From positions 1 to 13,518 of the forward strand of contig JAEDFL010000049.1 of assembly GCA_016292785.1 (NCBI GenBank): a stretch of DNA of 13,518 nt, in the 5' to 3' direction. This document shows, in pieces, positions 1 through 5,675 of the stretch (positions are counted from its first letter, which is position 1; the number at the start of each line of letters is the position of its first letter). The position numbers and the translations under genes were made by a program. Under the pieces are notes generated by a model. The model was not told the DNA's origin. It worked only from the letters and a program-made list of their open reading frames with translations, and made no database searches. The DNA comes from Clostridiaceae bacterium. GTDB lineage: Bacteria; Bacillota; Clostridia; Oscillospirales; Acutalibacteraceae.

Positions 1-143
1 GTCGTGATATCCAGTCCTGTCGCATCGGCAACGAGCTTGCCCGTTGTGCCTGTTGCAAACAGTCTGTGACGGCTGAGGATTCCGCAATATGCGATGCAGG
101 ACTGAGTTATAAGCTCTTTCTTTGCATCATGGGCAATATCCAT
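1..143 (-). pseudogene. Second, damaged 5' end of a methylglyoxal synthase gene; runs off the left edge
   Basis: This is a copy of the first ~48 codons of the intact mgsA at 2665-3069. Bases 1-99 are identical to 2918-3016. Nearer the start there are four substitutions (at 100, 108, 114 and 126), one more in codon 2, and a 9-base in-frame deletion that removes three residues of the first beta strand just before the His-Asp pair. Seen changes include Met15 to Ile and Phe18 to Ser. The ribosome site before the ATG has changed from GGAGG to AGATG, so it no longer looks usable. That change also creates an in-frame ATG at 150-152, which would restore the original N-terminal length (MYYMDIAHD against MNIAIIAHD), but nothing resembling a ribosome site precedes it. 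The rest of the gene lies outside the window, so whether it is full length is unknown. I infer a decaying duplicate; a diverged working paralogue is less likely. Confidence 0.75.
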
Positions 144-159
144 ATAGTACATCTGTTTT
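1..159. repeat. Direct repeat, left copy (mgsA 5' region)
   Basis: Window bases 1-159 align with 2918-3085 in the same orientation. The match is perfect over the first 99 bases. It then carries scattered mismatches and one 9-base gap, continues through the start codon into the ribosome-site region, and ends at about 159/3085. The other end of the repeat is beyond the left edge. Confidence 0.9.
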
Positions 160-179
160 ATTTATGATGAATTGCACTT

Positions 180-1679
180 TTATTTATAAAGTGAAAAATC
201 CATTGCGTCATATTTTATTTTTAAATCGGAATCTTCACTTGAGTAGTAATTTTTAAGGTTTACTTCCATACTATCGGTTAACTGATGCATTTCCTCTGAA
301 GAGAAGGGACTGAAAGTTTTTTCTTCCTCGACAAAGAGACATTCACCGAAAACTCCGGAATATAATTGAAATAAGCAGGAAACGGTACAAACCACACAAA
401 CACCGGCCTTAAGCAGAGATTCGGTGTGTTTGAGTTTAAATATCTTTTTCTTTGAAAATTCAGATGCAAAATAAACCGTAGAGTAAGTAAGAAAAATTGC
501 AAACATTATGATTGCGGGAAAACAGGCTCTGAAAATAACCGTTTTGAGGATAACCATCATAAATTGAGAACCGATACCGAGTATTAGCGATGCAACGGGA
601 ATTGATTCGCCGTTCTTCAGATATATCATCACTCCTGAGTAAGCGGTGAGCAAAACAAATAAAGCAAAGTAGATTAACCAAAGAGACATAATTGTGAAGT
701 TAAATGTCTTTGAAAATGTTACATCTTTTCCGAAAACCATTCCGGACAATGTCAAATAAACCCTTAAAACTGAATTCATTAAAAAAAGAGTAAAAAACAA
801 AGGTGTTATGAACTTTGCGATTATTCCCGAAAATTTGTTTGCCTTTCTGAAATGAATGGTCCAAAAACATAAAGTTAAAGCCAAAAGAGAGATCATAACA
901 TATATACTTACGTTGTCTAACCAATTCTTTCTTGCCATTGTAAGAAGTATGGTTGCGAAACTTTTTTCATTGGTTGTACTCTGAGTAGTAATGCGCGTAA
1001 AGGTTCCCGGAGAAAATACAATTGTTAAGTAACCGGCCACAGAAAAAAGAAAACAAACTAAAAAGTTTTTGTTAATTTTTCTTGTTTTAATAAGTTCATC
1101 CAAAATGAGTAGAACAAACCAGCCGATAAACATCATTCCGGATTGCTCCATTGTCGCTCCACCCAAAAAGGCGAGAGGGATAAGCCATTTAGAATTATGG
1201 TTTTTCGTGGAAATGAGCATTATAACAATCAGAAAAATCAAAGGGAAAAGATAGTTAAACGAACCTGTCAGCCAATAGACTGATTGGTTATACATGTTCG
1301 TTCTGATTGTCATGAGAATGAATGAAGCAACGCAAACGCCGAACTTGTAGCGGTTGCCGTTTCTGAAAACAAGTTTAGAAATGAGAAAACATAGTGAAGT
1401 GAAACCTAAGCCGCAAAGAATCCTCCATAAGGTAACTGTAAATTTATTTCTCAAAAACAGAATTATAAACGCATGTACAAGCGTCCTGCCGTTGCAATTC
1501 ATAATGTGCCACTTTAAAAATTGTAGTATTACCGCCCATGAAGAAACAGCAGGCTTCATGTAGAAATAATCGTCCCCGAAAAGGTCGGCACTGAAAGATA
1601 TACAGAGAGAAACTGCTAAAGTAAAAAAGGCAATAATAAAATGATAATTATTTGTCAAAAATCGGGTAATTTTTTTCAT
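180..1679 (-). CDS. Polytopic membrane protein, DUF6056-like (GT-C-like glycosyltransferase suspected)
   Basis: A 499-residue protein with about ten or more hydrophobic segments, beginning with a short basic N-terminus and a first helix at about 13-32. Visible motifs are GDDYFY at 35-40 just after that helix, NGRTLVH at 63-69, YWLTGSFNYLFP at 135-146, ATMEQSG at 175-181, SPG at 223-225, and FRACFPAI at 383-390 before the last helices. A short hydrophilic C-terminal tail begins near 447. The acidic pair after the first helix, the NGR motif and the YW-tGs-NYL-P motif fit the DUF6056 membrane family, thought to be related to GT-C sugar transferases acting outside the membrane with lipid-linked donors; the substrate is unknown. 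The ATG has only a weak purine-rich GAGAAGAG stretch upstream and no clear promoter. The gene is visibly AT-rich (about 35% G+C by eye, against about 50% in its neighbours), which suggests a foreign origin. Confidence 0.72.
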   Translation of the reverse strand: MKKITRFLTNNYHFIIAFFTLAVSLCISFSADLFGDDYFYMKPAVSSWAVILQFLKWHIMNCNGRTLVHAFIILFLRNKFTVTLWRILCGLGFTSLCFLISKLVFRNGNRYKFGVCVASFILMTIRTNMYNQSVYWLTGSFNYLFPLIFLIVIMLISTKNHNSKWLIPLAFLGGATMEQSGMMFIGWFVLLILDELIKTRKINKNFLVCFLFSVAGYLTIVFSPGTFTRITTQSTTNEKSFATILLTMARKNWLDNVSIYVMISLLALTLCFWTIHFRKANKFSGIIAKFITPLFFTLFLMNSVLRVYLTLSGMVFGKDVTFSKTFNFTIMSLWLIYFALFVLLTAYSGVMIYLKNGESIPVASLILGIGSQFMMVILKTVIFRACFPAIIMFAIFLTYSTVYFASEFSKKKIFKLKHTESLLKAGVCVVCTVSCLFQLYSGVFGECLFVEEEKTFSPFSSEEMHQLTDSMEVNLKNYYSSEDSDLKIKYDAMDFSLYK

Positions 1680-1790
1680 ATAAGCAACTCTTCTCGATCA
1701 AAATTAGAATTTTATTGTTATTAGTCGTATGGGTATTTATAAACAGTTTTGCGGACGTGAGTTTATTCTGAATCGCTTGCACTTATTTCC
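1680..1790. other. AT-rich non-coding stretch between the DUF6056-like gene and the hisS stub
   Basis: Read on the minus strand, this stretch follows the hisS stub stop codon and leads to the membrane-protein ATG. It is AT-rich and shows no continuation of hisS in any frame. TATAAA-like and TAAAAT-like hexamers occur, but none has a good -35 at the right distance, so I do not call a promoter. It probably holds the rearrangement breakpoint. Confidence 0.5.
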
Positions 1791-1904
1791 TTATATAAAA
1801 TCCTTTGCAATACCGAGCATTGTGCTTTCGATAAATTGATTTTTGTGGCTTTGTGAGGGAAGCACATCCTGCGTTCCCTTGATAGCCTTGGTAATAAGCG
1901 CCAT
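1791..1904 (-). pseudogene. hisS: Truncated histidyl-tRNA synthetase gene, first 37 codons only
   Basis: The 37-residue product starts MALITKAIKGTQDVLP and continues with SHKNQFIESTML, which is the conserved N-terminus of class II histidyl-tRNA synthetase, including the KGTQDVLP motif that opens the family. Intact HisS is about 410-430 residues, so more than 90% is missing, including all class II catalytic motifs. Homology stops after IAKDF, where the expected Gly-Tyr/Phe and EIRTP segment is replaced by Ile and a TAA. The stub keeps a good ribosome site (AAGGAG, 7 bases before ATG) and lies 26 bases downstream of the zinc-ribbon gene, so it looks like the last gene of the leftward operon cut by a rearrangement. 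Since HisS is essential, a complete copy must exist elsewhere, perhaps just left of this window. The identification rests on motif recall. Confidence 0.85.
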
Positions 1905-1930
1905 AGAAAAACTCCTTACTGAGTTATATA

Positions 1931-2581
1931 TTATTTGGAAATTTCTTTCCGATAATCCGTAATTAAAATATGGAAAGCCATATATTCGGGCAGGAGAGCC
2001 TGCACCGTAATTATGGTAACCGCAAATCCCTTTGCAACGCCGGAGGACAGAAAATACACCAGCGTGAAAACAACCGATGCAATTCCCAAAGCAAGCGAAA
2101 TCCACGCAAGGATAAACGGTTTTTTTAATATGCCTGCCGCCCTGAGCAAAAGGATCACATCAACAAGAACGAGAGCCGCTATAATATAAATGTAATAAGC
2201 GTTTGAAAGTCCGCCGTAATTTACGCTGACCTTAGCGAACACGACAACGGCAAGCCAGTTGCCGATAAAAGGCAGGGATACAACAGCGCCGAGAATTTCC
2301 GAAGACCTTTGAGAAAGTCCGTGATAATTTCCGAAGATGAACGGAACGCAGATCAGAAAAACGATCACGGCGATAATCATTGCAATCTCCGAATAGTAAG
2401 CGCAGGTAAAGAAAAGACTGAAAAAAGTAAGAATAACGAATAATGCGCCGACTCCGAAAAATCCGGCTGTGAGAGCAAGCTCCGCACGGTCACGCTTTTT
2501 CTTGTGCTTGATCGGCTTTCCGCAGTGCGGACACTTGAAAAAGTTGGGATTGATTTCTTTCTTGCAGTTTTTACAGCGCAT
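1931..2581 (-). CDS. Zinc-ribbon integral membrane protein of unknown function
   Basis: A 216-residue protein with an N-terminal zinc ribbon: Cys3-x2-Cys6 and Cys17-x2-Cys20 should bind one Zn ion. A strongly basic cytoplasmic linker follows (about 22-32, rich in Lys and Arg). Roughly six hydrophobic helices come next, at about 35-60, 64-84, 95-117, 127-147, 156-179 and 182-203, and then a short charged C-terminus. This arrangement is common in Firmicutes membrane proteins of unknown role, and I do not recognise a named family. The ATG is supported by GGGAGG 6 bases upstream. It lies 83 bases downstream of mgsA on the same strand, with a hairpin between, and just upstream of the hisS stub, so it is probably co-transcribed with the gyr-mgsA cluster. 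G+C resembles the housekeeping genes rather than the AT-rich gene to its left. Confidence 0.8.
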   Translation of the reverse strand: MRCKNCKKEINPNFFKCPHCGKPIKHKKKRDRAELALTAGFFGVGALFVILTFFSLFFTCAYYSEIAMIIAVIVFLICVPFIFGNYHGLSQRSSEILGAVVSLPFIGNWLAVVVFAKVSVNYGGLSNAYYIYIIAALVLVDVILLLRAAGILKKPFILAWISLALGIASVVFTLVYFLSSGVAKGFAVTIITVQALLPEYMAFHILITDYRKEISK

Positions 2582-2621
2582 TTGCAGCCTCCCACGCCTG
2601 AATTTATAATTCTGTACGCAA

Positions 2622-2651
2622 CAATTCCGTCCGCTTATGCAGACGAAATTG
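2622..2651 (-). terminator. Hairpin between mgsA and the zinc-ribbon gene; possible weak terminator or RNA-processing/stability element
   Basis: Read on the minus strand, a 13-base arm (2639-2651) pairs with 2622-2634 around a four-base loop (ATAA). All 13 positions pair if two U-G wobbles are allowed in the minus-strand RNA; read on the plus strand those two become A-C mismatches, which points to a minus-strand RNA element. It begins 14 bases after the mgsA stop. The sequence after the stem is not a clean U-run (UUGCGUAC), so a strong intrinsic terminator is unlikely. It may trim or stabilise the gyr-mgsA transcript or lower expression of the downstream gene. Confidence 0.5.
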
Positions 2652-2664
2652 TATGATTATCTGA

Positions 2665-3069
2665 TCAGAATTTAGGATTAACGATATCTCTCCAATCAAG
2701 GTCGCCTCGGTCGAGAGAATGGATAAGAGCCTCTGCCGTTGCAATATTGGTTGCGGCAGGAACATTGTGAACGTCGCAAAGTCTGAGCAGATTTGAAACG
2801 TTCGGCTCGTGCTCCTTGGGATCAAGAGGATCGCTGAAAATGAGGAGCATATCTATCTCGTTGCAGGCAATGAGAGCGCCTATCTGCTGATCTCCGCCCT
2901 GAGAGCCGCGGAGAAAAGTCGTGATATCCAGTCCTGTCGCATCGGCAACGAGCTTGCCCGTTGTGCCTGTTGCAAACAGTCTGTGACGGCTGAGGATTCC
3001 GCAATATGCGATGCAGAACTGAGTCATAAGTTCTTTCTTTGCGTCATGGGCAATAATAGCAATATTCAT
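2665..3069 (-). CDS. mgsA: Methylglyoxal synthase
   Basis: Converts dihydroxyacetone phosphate to methylglyoxal and phosphate, a cytoplasmic bypass of lower glycolysis that relieves sugar-phosphate stress. The 134-residue length is normal for the short Firmicutes form. Visible landmarks are the first beta strand ending in A-His8-Asp9, the phosphate-binding ATGTTG at 33-38, GSQGGDQQIG at 55-64 with Asp60 at the position of the catalytic Asp71 of the E. coli enzyme, FSDPLDP at 78-84, and His87 at the position of E. coli His98. ATNIATAEALI at 106-116 is the typical C-terminal signature. The ATG has a strong GGAGG 6 bases upstream. It lies 60 bases after gyrA on the same strand, probably in the same operon. 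Its 5' region is duplicated at 1-159. Confidence 0.96.
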   Translation of the reverse strand: MNIAIIAHDAKKELMTQFCIAYCGILSRHRLFATGTTGKLVADATGLDITTFLRGSQGGDQQIGALIACNEIDMLLIFSDPLDPKEHEPNVSNLLRLCDVHNVPAATNIATAEALIHSLDRGDLDWRDIVNPKF

Positions 3070-3085
3070 ATAGTACCTCCGTTTT
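2918..3085. repeat. Direct repeat, right copy (intact mgsA 5' region)
   Basis: This is the partner of the repeat at 1-159 and lies inside the intact mgsA and its leader. This copy keeps the strong GGAGG ribosome site and the full first beta strand, so it looks like the functional and probably ancestral version. Confidence 0.9.
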
Positions 3086-3129
3086 TAAAATTGATCCTTT
3101 TGGGGATCGGTACGATCAAAAAATACTAA

Positions 3130-5661
3130 TTATTCGGGGTTGTTTTCTGTTTCCGGCGATTCGGTGTTTTCGGTTTCTCCCGTCTCTGTAGCTTCTTCGT
3201 CTTCCTCTCTCTCAACGGGAGTGAGAGTGACGATCTTCTCGCCCTCGGAAACTCTCATTACTCGCACACCCTTTGACGGACGGGCAAACTTGCTGATTCC
3301 GTCTGCCGGAATACGGATGATAATTCCGTCGGAAGAGATGAGAATGATATCATTGTCATCACTGACAGATGTAACTGCGGCAACATCGCCGTTCTTTTCT
3401 GTATGATAGTTGATGAGACCCTTACCGCCTCTGGACTGAACACGGTAGTTGTCAAAGTCGCTTATTCTGCCGAAGCCCGTTTCGCTGACTGTGAGAATGG
3501 ATTTGCCCTCCTCAACGGTTGCAACGCCGATAACCTCGTCGCCCTCGGCAAGCTCAATCGCCTTAACGCCTCGTGCGGTTCTGCCGATCGGTCTTGCGTC
3601 ATTCTCGTTGAAGCGGATCGACATACCTTTCTTAGTCGCAACAATGATATCGTCATTGCCCTTGGTCATCTTTACCCAGGCAAGCTCGTCACCCTCATCA
3701 AGAGTGATGGCAATAACGCCCGTGCGGCGGATAGAAGCATATTCGTCAACCGAGGAACGCTTGATAATACCGTTGCGTGTGAACATACAAAGGTATTTAT
3801 ACTCGTCGCCCCTGCCGCAGTTCATCGAGGAGATAGTCTCTCCGCTTTCAAGCGGCAGAAGATTGACAATGTTCATACCCTTGCTGGTGCGTGATCCCTC
3901 GGGAATTTCGTAGCCTTTAAGGCTGAACGTTCTGCCCTTTGAGGTGAAGAAAGCAATGTGGTCGTGAGTTGAGGCGGTGAACATCGTTTTGACGATATCG
4001 TCCTCACGTCTTGTAAGTCCCTTGATACCCTTGCCGCCTCTGCGCTGAGTCTGGTACTCCGACATGGGAATACGCTTGATGTAGCCGAAGTCGGTCAGAG
4101 TGAATACGCAGGTTTCCTCGGGAATGAGATCCTCGATATCGACCTCACCCGAAACGTTCATAATCTCGGTGCGGCGGTCGTCGCCGTACTTGTCGGAGAT
4201 CTCCAAAGCCTCTGCCTTGACAAGAGCAAGCAGCTTGTGCTCGTCACCGAGAAGCTCAAGGAACTCTGCAATCTTCGCTTTAAGCTCGGCAAGCTCGTCC
4301 TCGATCTTAATTCTTTCAAGACCGGTCAACTGACCGAGACGCATCTGAACGATTGCCTGAGCCTGAACATCGTCAAGTCCGAAACGTTCCATAAGAGCTT
4401 CTTTACCTTCATTGACGCTCTTTGAATTACGGAGAATGTTAATAACCTCGTCAATAAAATCAAGAGCGGTGAGAAGTCCTTCAAGTATATGCGCTCTGTC
4501 CTGAGCTTTCTTGAGGTCGTACTGAGTTCTTCTCGTAACAACCTCCTGCTGGAAATCAATGTAATGCTGAAGAATATCCTTGAGCGTGAGGATTTTCGGC
4601 TCGCCGTTGACAATGGCAAGCAGGATCACGCCGAAGGTTGTCTGGAGCTGAGTGTAGGAATAAAGCTGATTGAGAACGACCTGCGGATTTGCATCACGCT
4701 TGAGGTCGATAGAGATGTGCATACCTGCCTTGGAGGAATAGTCGTTGATATCGGAGATACCCTCGATCTTCTTGTCCTTGACAAGGTCTGCGATGCTTTC
4801 GATAAGTCTTGCTTTGTTTACGTTGTACGGAATTTCCGTAACCTTGATCTCAAATCGGCCGTTCTTCTTCTCAATGATCTCGGCACGGGCACGGACAACA
4901 ATCTTGCCTCGTCCCGTTGCGTAAGCCGCTCTCATACCCGAACGTCCCATAATAATACCGTAGGTCGGGAAGTCGGGACCCTTGATATGCTCCATAAGCT
5001 CGTCAAGAGAAGCGTCGGGATTGTCGATCAGACAGCACATTCCGTCGATTACCTCACGCAGATTGTGCGGAGGAATGTTGGTTGCCATACCGACGGCGAT
5101 ACCCATTGAACCGTTCACGAGAATATTCGGAAAACGGGAGGGGAGGACTGTCGGCTCTTTGAGTCTGTCGTCATAGTTGGTTGTAAAATCTATTGTGTCC
5201 TTGTCGATATCGGTCAGCATTTTGAGAGCCATTTTGCTCATTCTGGACTCGGTGTATCGGTAAGCCGCCGGCGGATCGCCGTCGATCGAACCGAAGTTTC
5301 CGTGACCGTCAACAAGGGTGTATCTCATCGAGAAATTCTGTGCAAGTCTTACCATTGCGTCATAAACAGAGGCGTCGCCGTGAGGATGGTAACGTCCGAG
5401 AACGGAACCGACGGTGTCGGCGCACTTACGGTAAGCCTTGTCGGGAGTCAGGTTATTTTCATACATTGTATAAAGGATACGGCGGTGAACGGGCTTGAGT
5501 CCGTCACGCACGTCGGGCAATGCACGGGAAACGATAACCGACATTGAGTAGTCAAGGAAAGCTTTCCTGACCTCTTTATTGATATCTACATTATATATTG
5601 TGGTATTCTCCAGATTTTCCTTGAAGTTTTCGTCCGGATGATAACCTTCTTGCTTAGCCAT
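3130..5661 (-). CDS. gyrA: DNA gyrase subunit A
   Basis: The breakage-reunion subunit of gyrase, which with GyrB introduces negative supercoils using ATP. The protein has 843 residues, normal for the family. The catalytic tyrosine is Tyr136 in AAYRYTESRM, preceded by Arg135. The winged-helix region with the quinolone-resistance segment HPHGDASVYD is at 92-101. The GyrA box QRRGGKG, needed for DNA wrapping and distinguishing GyrA from ParC, is at 539-545 and opens the C-terminal six-bladed pinwheel; a degenerate repeat, QSRGGKG, is at 742-748. The protein ends in a very acidic tail (about 818-843), as in other gyrases where the tail tunes supercoiling. The residue matching E. coli Ser83 is Ala97. 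The ATG is preceded by GGGAGGG at 6 bases and lies 14 bases after the gyrB stop, so the two subunits are co-translated. Confidence 0.98.
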   Translation of the reverse strand: MAKQEGYHPDENFKENLENTTIYNVDINKEVRKAFLDYSMSVIVSRALPDVRDGLKPVHRRILYTMYENNLTPDKAYRKCADTVGSVLGRYHPHGDASVYDAMVRLAQNFSMRYTLVDGHGNFGSIDGDPPAAYRYTESRMSKMALKMLTDIDKDTIDFTTNYDDRLKEPTVLPSRFPNILVNGSMGIAVGMATNIPPHNLREVIDGMCCLIDNPDASLDELMEHIKGPDFPTYGIIMGRSGMRAAYATGRGKIVVRARAEIIEKKNGRFEIKVTEIPYNVNKARLIESIADLVKDKKIEGISDINDYSSKAGMHISIDLKRDANPQVVLNQLYSYTQLQTTFGVILLAIVNGEPKILTLKDILQHYIDFQQEVVTRRTQYDLKKAQDRAHILEGLLTALDFIDEVINILRNSKSVNEGKEALMERFGLDDVQAQAIVQMRLGQLTGLERIKIEDELAELKAKIAEFLELLGDEHKLLALVKAEALEISDKYGDDRRTEIMNVSGEVDIEDLIPEETCVFTLTDFGYIKRIPMSEYQTQRRGGKGIKGLTRREDDIVKTMFTASTHDHIAFFTSKGRTFSLKGYEIPEGSRTSKGMNIVNLLPLESGETISSMNCGRGDEYKYLCMFTRNGIIKRSSVDEYASIRRTGVIAITLDEGDELAWVKMTKGNDDIIVATKKGMSIRFNENDARPIGRTARGVKAIELAEGDEVIGVATVEEGKSILTVSETGFGRISDFDNYRVQSRGGKGLINYHTEKNGDVAAVTSVSDDNDIILISSDGIIIRIPADGISKFARPSKGVRVMRVSEGEKIVTLTPVEREEDEEATETGETENTESPETENNPE

Positions 5662-5675
5662 TTCGTTTCCCTCCC

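Noticed and set aside
181..1743. TATTTATAAA at 181-190 and 1734-1743 as target-site repeats flanking the membrane gene
   Set aside because: The 10-mer is low complexity and partly palindromic, and its left copy is part of the gene's last codons. Chance is likely in such AT-rich DNA, and no transposase or terminal inverted repeats accompany it.
1791..2105. A longer 104-codon open frame that includes the hisS stub at its end
   Set aside because: Its first two thirds read through the zinc-ribbon gene in another frame. Only the part from the ATG at 1904, which has its own ribosome site, shows HisS similarity.
3090..3111. Small stem with GATCC/GGATC between gyrA and mgsA, considered as a terminator
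   Set aside because: In the transcribed (minus) strand only five pairs form and no U-run follows. The longer eight-pair version exists only on the non-transcribed strand.
4489..5109. A 206-codon plus-strand open frame opposite gyrA, with similar ones opposite gyrB and ddl
   Set aside because: Same shadow effect of G/C-rich third positions on the opposite strand. The sense frames are certain housekeeping genes.
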